Shown: piece by piece, positions 7,155 to 15,107 of the stretch
How the letters are laid out: each line of letters starts with the position of its first letter
Position numbering within the stretch: the first letter of the stretch is position 1
DNA from: Negativicutes bacterium
GTDB taxonomy: Bacteria; Bacillota_C; Negativicutes; Sporomusales_B; JARLHX01
Direction of reading: 5' to 3'
DNA length: 25,444 nucleotides
NCBI GenBank assembly: GCA_031292015.1
Contig: JARLHY010000133.1
Coordinates: 1 to 25,444 of the forward strand
Program-made: the position numbers and the translations under genes
Notes under the pieces: model-generated
What the model saw: only the letters and a program-made list of their open reading frames with translations
Database searches by the model: none
What the model was told of the DNA's origin: nothing

Positions 7155-7248
7155 GAGGGGCCCTCCTTCAGCGTGGAGCAGGTTTTATTACATAGTATGC
7201 GAAAAGGGCGGGCAAGTTACCATAAAATGAAAGAGTGTGGGGCGTGGC

Positions 7249-7266
7249 ATTATGTAAGCGCATAAT
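7249..7266. promoter_or_regulatory. Small inverted repeat in the divergent promoter region
   Basis: ATTATG (7249-7254) and CATAAT (7261-7266) flank TAAGCG, within the AT-rich 149-bp gap between the small minus-strand ORF and the dehydrogenase gene at 7304. Two near-identical words, GTTACCATAAAAT (7216) and GTAACCATAATAAT (7273), surround it. This is a plausible operator or promoter area; no consensus promoter could be fixed. Confidence 0.3.
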
Positions 7267-7303
7267 ATGAAGTAACCATAATAATCATATAGGAGGACTC
7301 GGA

Positions 7304-8242
7304 ATGAAAGGTGATTATGGTGAGAGGACCAGCAGGCGGCACTACCCTGTTTATCAGTATTGGGACGTGACAGAGCAGGTAAAGACGCAGCCTGTCGCTT
7401 TTCCGCCGCAACACCAGGACCGGCAGCCGGGGCTGGAATGGGCCATGCAGCCCCGGCCGGTTTTTGATTACCCGGGTTATAGAGGCAGCGGGAAACTGGA
7501 GGGCCGGGCGGCCATTATTACCGGCGGGGACAGCGGGATCGGCCGGGCGGTGGCGGCAGCCTTCGCCAAGGAAGGGGCGGACCTGGCCATCATTTATCTG
7601 AATGAGCACCGCGACGCCGAAGAGACCCGGCGGTATGTGGAAGATCAGGGAGCCCATTGCCTGCTTTTGCCTGGCGACCTGCGCGATCCCGCCACCTCGG
7701 CCCGGGCGGTGGCCTGCACTGCGGACGCCTTCGGCCGGCTGGATATTGTCGTGAACTGCGCGGCTGTGCAGCCGTATACCGAAAGCATCCTGGACGTATC
7801 GGACGAACAACTGGAGAATACCTTCCGCACCAATGTTTTTCCGCTTTTTTATATGACCAAGGCGGCGCTGCCTTATCTGCGGTGCGGCAGCGCCATCATT
7901 AGCACGACGTCCCGAACTGCGTACGAAGGGGAGCCAAAAGTGATTGACTACGCGGCTTCGAAAGGGGCTATCGTCAGTTTTACCCGGACGATGGCGCTGT
8001 CGCTGGCCGAGACGGGCATCCGCGTCAACGCAGTAGCACCGGGGCCGACATGGACGCCCCTGACGGTGAGTACGTATCCTGCCGAACAGGCGGCGGTCTT
8101 TGGTACGAAAGCGCCGCTGGGACGACGCCCGGCTCAGCCCTTTGAGATCGCTCCGGCCTTCGTGTACCTGGCATCGGCTGATTCGGCTTATGTGACCGGC
8201 CAGGTGATGCATGTGAACGGTGGCCTGATCCGATACTCGTAG
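7304..8242 (+). CDS. Short-chain dehydrogenase, general-stress type (paralogue B)
   Basis: This 312-residue SDR is a clear paralogue of the gene at 5972: the same Pro/Gln N-terminal arm (FPPQHQDRQPGLEW), TGGDSGIGRA (73-82), and catalytic Ser203, Tyr216, Lys220 (YAASK). The usual NNAG motif is NCAA here (151-154), a noticeable change at a position that normally stabilises the central sheet. The C-terminus is again VTGQVMHVNGG. AGGAGG eight bases upstream fixes the ATG. The pair probably arose by local duplication, with distinct substrates or expression. Substrate is unknown and it is cytosolic. Confidence 0.9.
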   Translation: MKGDYGERTSRRHYPVYQYWDVTEQVKTQPVAFPPQHQDRQPGLEWAMQPRPVFDYPGYRGSGKLEGRAAIITGGDSGIGRAVAAAFAKEGADLAIIYLNEHRDAEETRRYVEDQGAHCLLLPGDLRDPATSARAVACTADAFGRLDIVVNCAAVQPYTESILDVSDEQLENTFRTNVFPLFYMTKAALPYLRCGSAIISTTSRTAYEGEPKVIDYAASKGAIVSFTRTMALSLAETGIRVNAVAPGPTWTPLTVSTYPAEQAAVFGTKAPLGRRPAQPFEIAPAFVYLASADSAYVTGQVMHVNGGLIRYS

Positions 8243-8276
8243 GAGGGCGGCGACCGGCTGTCCACAGTGACGAAAA

Positions 8277-8306
8277 TGTGACCAGGAAGGGGATTTATGA
8301 TATTCT
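8277..8306 (+). promoter_or_regulatory. Possible promoter of the REC/ATP-grasp gene
   Basis: TGTGAC (8277-8282) and TATTCT (8301-8306) are 18 bp apart, about 40 bp before the start codon at 8345. The match to the sigma-A consensus is modest. The spacer and position are suitable. Confidence 0.3.
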
Positions 8307-8344
8307 AATGATAGGCGGCCCGACTGATGATAAGGAGGAAGGTC

Positions 8345-11290
8345 ATGAGACGATTCGCGGATTTGAAGACCCGATTTTCGGGGATTCATGATTTGATGAA
8401 GTTCAGGGTTACGGAGATACTGTTGGTGTCCACGCCGTACGACGGTTTTGTCCTGGAGGAAGACGGGCAGCTCTCCGAGCAGATCTACAATCAGTTCGCG
8501 GATCTCAACATCCCGATCATTCCCCGTATCCAGCGGGTTTCCAGCCAGGAAGAAGCGTTCGCCGCCCTGGAGAGCCGGGCGTACCATCTGATTATCACCA
8601 TGTCCCGGATCAGCGACCTGAGTTCTTTCGAATTCGAAAAAGCCTTAGAGGCCGCCCACCCGGACATCCCCATCGTCATGCTGTCCTATGACCGGCTGAC
8701 GGACGACATGATCGCCCAGATCAGAAAAACCACCAGTATCAACAGGATATTTTACTGGTCGGGGGACAGCAAGATCCTGCTGGCTATCATCAAATACATC
8801 GAAGATCAGTACAACGTGGAAGCCGACAGCAAACAGGGGGTCCAGGCGATTCTGCTTGTCGACGACTCGCCGGTTTATTATTCACAGATACTGCCGATCA
8901 TCTATACCGAGATACTGACCCAGACCCGCTATCTGGTGAAACATGCCATGAATATCAGCCACGGGCTGCTCAGGGTGCGCCTGCGGCCGAAGATACTGCT
9001 GGCCGAAACCTACGAAGAGGCCATGGAAATCATTATGAAATACCGCCATAATCTGCTGGGGGTCATCTCTGATGTGAGCTTTCCCAAAGGCGGAAGGATA
9101 AACCCGGCTGCAGGGATCGAACTGGCCCACACGGTAAGGGAAATGATCAGCGACTTTCCTTTTTTGCTGCAGTCGGAGCAGATTGAGAACGCCGCAAAGG
9201 CGAAGGAAATCGACGTCGATTTTTTGAACAAAAATTCACCGAATCTTCTGCATGAGCTAAGGACCTTTATCATGGAGAACTACGGCTTCGGGTCGTTTGT
9301 CTTCAAGTATCCGGACGGGCGGGTCATTACCGAGGCCAACGATATCACCAATATGGAACGGATCATCCGGGACCTGCCTGACGAGAGCCTGTATTATCAT
9401 GCCGCAAACAATCACTTCTCAAGATGGTTCAGAGCCCGGGCCGAGTTTGAGGTCGCGGAGAAACTGCGGGGCATCGATGCGGCGGAGTTCCCGGGGATTG
9501 CCGATATCCGGGGCTATATCCTTGAGGTGCTGAAAGACTATTTTCAGCGGTATCAGTCCGGGGTGATCCTCGATTTTGAAGGTCTGACCAAGAAGGATAT
9601 GGAGAACGCATTTATCCGGCTCGGGACCGGTTCCCTGGGCGGCAAGGCCAGAGGGATCGCGTTTATCAAGTCGCTGATCACCAAGGCTCAGCTGACTGAC
9701 AAATACGAGGACATCAGGGTCAAGGTGCCGCGGTCTTTCGTGATCTGCAGCGACGTTTTTGAAAGCTTCGTCGAAGACAACCATCTGTACGACTTTACCG
9801 CCAGCACGCGGGACGAAGGCGAGATCGCCCGCCGGTTCATGGCGGCGGAGCTGTCTGATGCCATCCAGAAGAATCTGGAGGTGCTGACCCAGTATGTCAG
9901 CGGGCCGCTGGCGGTCCGGTCCTCGAGTATTCTCGAGGACTCACGGGTGCTGCCTTTCGCCGGGATCTACAAGACGTATGTGGTGCCGAACAGCCACAGC
10001 GACCGGGCCGTTCGCCTCCGGCAGCTCTCGGACGCCGTCAAGCTGGTGTTTGCGTCGGTCTTCTACGCCGCGCCGGTGCAGTACGCCAAAAACGCCGATA
10101 TCCGGATCGAAGAGGAAAAAATGGCGGTGCTGATCCAGGAACTGGTGGGGGAAAACTACGGCGATCTCTACTACCCGGCTATTTCCGGGGTGGCTCAGTC
10201 CTACAACTTTTATCCGTACCAGCCGATGAAGCCTGAGGAGGGCACGGTCAGCCTGGCGCTGGGACTGGGGAAAACTGTGGTCGGCGGCGAGCAGGTACAC
10301 CGGTTTTCACCGGCCCATCCAAAGATGAACCCGCCCTATTCGGGTCCGGAGGAGTACTTCGAAAAATCGCAACGGACTTTTTACGCGGTAAATCTGAAGG
10401 AGTCGGCGGATATCGCCCTGTGCGCCGACGATGAGGTCAACTACGAAAAACTGCCGGTTTCCCGGGCGGAGCAAGATGGCACGCTGGACTACATCGGCAG
10501 CACCTATTCGCCGGAAAACGATTGCATCTACGACAATGTGAACCAGAAGGGCCCCAAGCTGGTAACCTTCGCGCCGATTCTCAAATACAACCGGCTGCCG
10601 CTGACCAGTATTATCAAAGACTTGCTCAGACTGGGAAAACAGTCCTTCGGTGCCGATGTGGAGATAGAGTTCGCGGTCAATCTCCCCAAGGACCAGGATA
10701 AACCCAAGGAATTTTACTTCCTGCAGATCAGGCCGATGGTGGTGGGACGGGAAGCGGTCCAGGTTAAGCTGGATGACACGCGGGAGGCCTGGTGCTGCAG
10801 CCAGCGCACCATCGGCAACGGGTTTTACCAGAATATCCGCGATATCATTTTTGTGAATCCTGAGACGTTCGAACTGAAAGACAGTGTCGAAATCGCCGCG
10901 GAAATCGGCGAGCTGAACAGCCTGCTGGTCAAGGAAGGACGCCGCTGCATCCTGATCGGTTTTGGCCGGGCAGGCACCTCCGACCGGTGGCTGGGGATAC
11001 CGCTTTCCTGGCCGCAGATGTCTCAGGCCCAGATCATCGTGGAGGTGGACCGAAAAGACCTGCACCCGGAGCCTTCCCTGGGCAGCCATTTCTTCCATAA
11101 CCTGACGGCGACCAAGATGGGTTATTTCCATATCCCTTACAATGACGAGGCTGAAGCCATGCTGGACTGGGACTGGCTGCTGAGCCAGCCGGTGCTGAAA
11201 CAGACCAAACGGGCGCGGCTGATCCGGCGGGAGGATCCTTTCCTGGTCAAAATCGACGGCAGGAGCTTCAAAGGAATCATCTATAAGTAA
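8345..11290 (+). CDS. Response-regulator / PEP-synthase-like ATP-grasp fusion protein
   Basis: This 981-residue cytosolic protein starts at the ATG placed six bases after AAGGAGG; an ATG at 8327 is upstream of that site. Residues about 20-160 look like a degenerate receiver domain (EILLVSTP...HLIITMS...PIVMLSY). Residues about 168-310 are a canonical receiver domain: acidic pair D173-D174 (ILLVDDSP), phospho-acceptor D243 (GVISDVSF), S277 and K296. Residues about 430-795 are a pyruvate-phosphate-dikinase/PEP-synthase ATP-binding (ATP-grasp) domain with GGKARG (432-437), LAVRSSSILEDS (R525) and a terminal FYFLQIRPM. I see no phosphohistidine swivel motif and no PEP-utilising TIM barrel, so it cannot be an ordinary PEP synthase. 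The last 185 residues (GSHFFHNLTATKMGYFHI) are family-specific. Likely a phosphorylation-controlled kinase or phosphotransferase of unknown substrate. It stands alone, with no histidine kinase nearby. Confidence 0.85.
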   Translation: MRRFADLKTRFSGIHDLMKFRVTEILLVSTPYDGFVLEEDGQLSEQIYNQFADLNIPIIPRIQRVSSQEEAFAALESRAYHLIITMSRISDLSSFEFEKALEAAHPDIPIVMLSYDRLTDDMIAQIRKTTSINRIFYWSGDSKILLAIIKYIEDQYNVEADSKQGVQAILLVDDSPVYYSQILPIIYTEILTQTRYLVKHAMNISHGLLRVRLRPKILLAETYEEAMEIIMKYRHNLLGVISDVSFPKGGRINPAAGIELAHTVREMISDFPFLLQSEQIENAAKAKEIDVDFLNKNSPNLLHELRTFIMENYGFGSFVFKYPDGRVITEANDITNMERIIRDLPDESLYYHAANNHFSRWFRARAEFEVAEKLRGIDAAEFPGIADIRGYILEVLKDYFQRYQSGVILDFEGLTKKDMENAFIRLGTGSLGGKARGIAFIKSLITKAQLTDKYEDIRVKVPRSFVICSDVFESFVEDNHLYDFTASTRDEGEIARRFMAAELSDAIQKNLEVLTQYVSGPLAVRSSSILEDSRVLPFAGIYKTYVVPNSHSDRAVRLRQLSDAVKLVFASVFYAAPVQYAKNADIRIEEEKMAVLIQELVGENYGDLYYPAISGVAQSYNFYPYQPMKPEEGTVSLALGLGKTVVGGEQVHRFSPAHPKMNPPYSGPEEYFEKSQRTFYAVNLKESADIALCADDEVNYEKLPVSRAEQDGTLDYIGSTYSPENDCIYDNVNQKGPKLVTFAPILKYNRLPLTSIIKDLLRLGKQSFGADVEIEFAVNLPKDQDKPKEFYFLQIRPMVVGREAVQVKLDDTREAWCCSQRTIGNGFYQNIRDIIFVNPETFELKDSVEIAAEIGELNSLLVKEGRRCILIGFGRAGTSDRWLGIPLSWPQMSQAQIIVEVDRKDLHPEPSLGSHFFHNLTATKMGYFHIPYNDEAEAMLDWDWLLSQPVLKQTKRARLIRREDPFLVKIDGRSFKGIIYK

Positions 11291-11326
11291 ACTGTCCGCA
11301 GGTTTTCATTTTGGCAGGGAATGAGA

Positions 11327-11362
11327 ATAATGTATACATTATACATTATTCTATGCTATAAT
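11327..11362 (+). promoter_or_regulatory. gdhA promoter with palindromic operator
   Basis: ATAATGTATACATTAT (11327-11342) is a perfect 16-bp palindrome. An extended -10 box TGCTATAAT ends at 11362, so the palindrome covers the -35 region and a bound protein would block the promoter. The core TGTATACA resembles GntR-type operators, but this is only resemblance. Transcription from here would give a roughly 230-nt leader before gdhA. Confidence 0.5.
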
Positions 11363-11369
11363 TTGGTTG

Positions 11370-12953
<1,584 letters not shown>

Positions 12954-12973
12954 CTGGTTTAAATTGCTGCAGG

Positions 12974-12997
12974 AAAACCCGCGATTTCGCGGGTTTT
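12974..12997 (+). terminator. gdhA terminator
   Basis: AAAACCCGCG, loop ATTT, CGCGGGTTTT is a 10-bp perfect stem whose 3' arm ends in four Ts. It lies 20 bp after the gdhA stop codon. Confidence 0.88.
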
Positions 12998-13002
12998 CTA
13001 GA

Positions 13003-13190
13003 CAAAGTGGAGAAACGGGAGGGGAATTCCTCCGCTACGGACGATATCCTACGCCATTTCACATGGCCGCCATGCCATCCTTGGTGCGGCCAGTACTAGG
13101 CCATCCTTGGCCGTCGCCGGCAGTAAAGCTGCCGACGGCTGGGGATATTAGTGAAACTAAGACTCGGGGTGAATTTTCCCGAGTCTTTAG
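13003..13190 (+). ncRNA. Structured intergenic repeat element, copy 2
   Basis: This is the second copy of the element at 3841-3997, same orientation, 49 bp after gdhA and beyond its terminator. The GGAGG/CCTCC hairpin, the stem GATATCC (13043-13049) with GGATATT (13143-13149), the CATGGC/GCCATG palindrome, the CGGCAG/CTGCCG hairpin and the terminal hairpin (AAGACTCGGG/CCCGAGTCTT) are all kept. Several changes are compensatory: a C-G pair of the terminal hairpin is A-T here, a G-U pair of the inner hairpin is G-C here, and the long stem has gained one pair. The tail TTTAGTTTT makes the last hairpin terminator-like. A 26-bp segment (13085-13110) ending in a second CCATCCTTGG is extra compared with copy 1. 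Confidence 0.6.
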
Positions 13191-13258
13191 TTTTCACTTA
13201 TCCACGTATGTGGGCGAGTCCCGCTGCGGAAATCCCCTCCCGTTTCCGGTCTCGCAGA

Positions 13259-13303
13259 TTAAAAACGGTTTTCTTTGCCGCCACAGTGGATACAGGCGGG
13301 GCA
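13259..13303 (-). other. Possible zinc-ribbon gene remnant
   Basis: In the rest of the 464-bp gap 12954-13417 the only coding-like trace is a 14-codon piece on the minus strand, CPACIHCGGKENRF followed by a stop. The CxxCxxCG spacing looks like half of a zinc ribbon. No start codon is available upstream in that frame before a stop, so it is at most a remnant. Confidence 0.15.
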
Positions 13304-13350
13304 ACTGGTAGCGCCTTGTGTAAATTCGTGGTAAAATAATGAAAGTGTTC

Positions 13351-13370
13351 AAAAAGCCGTCTGGCTTTTT
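13351..13370 (+). terminator. Hairpin with U-tract upstream of the secreted-protein gene
   Basis: AAAAAGCC, loop GTCT, GGCTTTTT. It lies 48 bp upstream of the start codon at 13418, so it either ends a transcript coming from the repeat element or attenuates the downstream gene. On the minus strand it is equally symmetric. Confidence 0.55.
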
Positions 13371-13417
13371 ACCGGCACAAGACGGGTTTTTCAATTTCCT
13401 TTTCTATGAGGTAGCAT

Positions 13418-14470
13418 ATGAAGCATTTTTTATTGTTGGTCTTGGCAGCGGTAATTGTACTGGGGCAGGCGACGGCGGTCGCAGTGACCCCGCAGGCGCT
13501 GGATGTGTCGCGGCTGCCGGAGTGGGACGTTGTATCCACTTCTCCCGGCGGCAAGCTGCTGTTGTCGGACAGTCCCGAAATGGTACCGGCCGACGGTATT
13601 CTTTATCAAGACAAGGTAGCCGGGAACGTCCGGCTGTTCTTTTATCATGTGAACGCCACCGACAGCGCCAAACGGATGGAGGTGCTGCTGGAAAACAGCG
13701 GACCGGAACCGGCTCAGGTTTTCATCCAGCGCTATGGCATGGGCGGGCCGGGTTACTCCTGGATGGCGGTAGGCAAGGATGCGGTCACTTCCTATCTTGC
13801 CGGCAGCCAGATTCAGCAGGTCAGTGTTCCGGCCAGGGGCGCGGTGCCACTGTCGGCGAAGATCAGCGAAACGGCGGTGCTGCCCAATATGCTGATCAAC
13901 GGGATTTTTGATTTTTTGGCTGATCGCCCGGTGACGGTTAAAGTTATGATGCTGCCGATGCTGGCCGACCGCGGCGAGTTTTCCCGGAAGGCAAAGGTTC
14001 TTCCGGCTGACGCGGTGCATCTGCGGGGCACTTTTTACGGCGCCAACCGGCGGCTTATTCCGACCAGGGCGTATGATCCGATGCACGACGGGGCAACGGC
14101 CATGACGCTGGCTGACAACGATGTGGATCGTTACCTGGAAGGGCTTGACGCCACCGACAACTCGCGGGTGGTGAATTACGGAAATTACGGCGTTGTCTAT
14201 GAGATACTCCTGCCGACCAGGAATACCGGCAGGACGGGCTGTTATCTCACGCCGGTCGGGGGGCCTTATGCCGGGGCGGTAACAGTCAAGTACGGAAAAC
14301 TGGCCGGGGGCCTTGTAGCCACGCCGCCGGACAGGACGTTTTTCGGGTCCTATGGTTCCAGGGACTTTGCTTTTTTAGGCACTTTTGACGGCGATGAGAC
14401 GGCGACGCTGCTCTTCAGCCCGCCGGGAGGATCCGACCTGCCGGTAAAGCTTATCTTTATGCCTCAGTGA
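13418..14470 (+). CDS. Secreted protein of unknown function
   Basis: This 350-residue protein begins with a Sec signal peptide (MKHFLLLVLAAVIVLGQATA, cleavage near AVA). There is no lipobox, so it should be released to the cell surface or the medium. The mature part is rich in beta-strand, Gly and aromatic residues (VRLFFYHVNATDSAKRMEV, VFIQRYGMGGPGYSWMAVG, NYGNYGVVYEILLPTRNTG, FFGSYGSRDFAFLGTFDGD) and looks like beta-sandwich modules. I do not recognise the family and see no catalytic motif. A weak GAGGT precedes the ATG. The next gene starts 37 bp later on the same strand, so the two could be co-transcribed. A longer-looking ORF in another frame (13339-13911) is a shadow. Confidence 0.8.
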   Translation: MKHFLLLVLAAVIVLGQATAVAVTPQALDVSRLPEWDVVSTSPGGKLLLSDSPEMVPADGILYQDKVAGNVRLFFYHVNATDSAKRMEVLLENSGPEPAQVFIQRYGMGGPGYSWMAVGKDAVTSYLAGSQIQQVSVPARGAVPLSAKISETAVLPNMLINGIFDFLADRPVTVKVMMLPMLADRGEFSRKAKVLPADAVHLRGTFYGANRRLIPTRAYDPMHDGATAMTLADNDVDRYLEGLDATDNSRVVNYGNYGVVYEILLPTRNTGRTGCYLTPVGGPYAGAVTVKYGKLAGGLVATPPDRTFFGSYGSRDFAFLGTFDGDETATLLFSPPGGSDLPVKLIFMPQ

Positions 14471-14507
14471 CGGAAGCGCGGGCTTCGCAAAGGAGTGGAG
14501 AAGGGTA

Positions 14508-14912
14508 ATGGACGGGGTGAAGGGCTTAGCCACCGACAAGGATCAATTCGCCAGGCATGTTGGCCTGGAAGTGGCGCAAGTATCGCCAGGCTACGCCAGG
14601 ATAAAAATGGCGGTGCAGGAGTACCATCTGAACGGGGTGGGCTCAGTGCACGGCGGAGCCCTGTTTACGCTGGCGGATTTTGCTCTTGCTGTGGCGTCGA
14701 ATGCTCATGGACGGACCGCCGTCGGCATCAACGCCAGTATCGTTTATGTGAAAGCCGCCCGGGCGGGGGTGCTATGGGCCGAGGCCCGGGAGATTTCCCT
14801 CAACTCCAAGCTGGGGAACTATACGGTGGATATCACGGATGAAGATGGCGACCTTGTGGCGGTGTTCCAGGGGACGGCGTACCGGAAAAAGGACGAGGCG
14901 GGCGCAAGGTAG
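14508..14912 (+). CDS. Hotdog-fold acyl-CoA thioesterase, PaaI type
   Basis: This 134-residue protein has the hotdog signature of the PaaI/YdiI group: N42 and the HGG motif in NGVGSVHGGALFTLADFA (H48, G49, G50) with the acidic D57 on the central helix, and the strand INASIVYVKAARAG. Such enzymes hydrolyse acyl- or aryl-CoA thioesters and act as homotetramers in the cytoplasm; the substrate is not readable. The ATG is preceded by AAGGAG and GAAGGG. It lies 37 bp after the secreted-protein gene, a chance neighbour as far as function can be judged. A nested GCCGG/CCGGC hairpin at about 14916-14945 follows the stop and may terminate it. Confidence 0.88.
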   Translation: MDGVKGLATDKDQFARHVGLEVAQVSPGYARIKMAVQEYHLNGVGSVHGGALFTLADFALAVASNAHGRTAVGINASIVYVKAARAGVLWAEAREISLNSKLGNYTVDITDEDGDLVAVFQGTAYRKKDEAGAR

Positions 14913-14915
14913 CAG

Positions 14916-14945
14916 CCGGGCCGGTGCGAGTCCGGCGAACCGGCA
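14916..14945 (+). terminator. Possible GC-rich hairpin after the thioesterase gene
   Basis: Two successive GCCGG words pair with two CCGGC words (loop TGCGAGT, bulge GAA), giving nested 5-bp stems just after the stop. There is no U-tract. The loop context GGTGCGAGTCCGG resembles part of a cobalamin riboswitch, but the conserved B12 box is absent. Confidence 0.3.
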
Positions 14946-15107
14946 ATGGTCGATAAAACAACAGGGATAGACAAAAAGTTACGGAGGAGTTCGGGGGACC
15001 TTGTCAGAAGTTAATCAATGATTTTGAGACTGCGGAAGCTCTTCAACGGTTTGGAGGGCTTGCGGCGTATTTTCAGGCGGAATTGCGCCTGCAAAGAGGT
15101 GAAATGT

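Noticed and set aside
7250..8587. 445-codon open frame on the minus strand
   Set aside because: It is antisense to the dehydrogenase at 7304, has no family resemblance and no ribosome binding site; the GC-rich codon pattern of the real gene keeps it open.
13339..13911. 190-codon frame starting before the secreted-protein gene
   Set aside because: It overlaps the signal-peptide gene at 13418 in another frame, has biased composition and no ribosome binding site.
14916..14945. Cobalamin riboswitch before the formate dehydrogenase gene
   Set aside because: Only a GGTGCGAGTCCGG-like piece is present; the conserved B12 box and the rest of the fold are missing.
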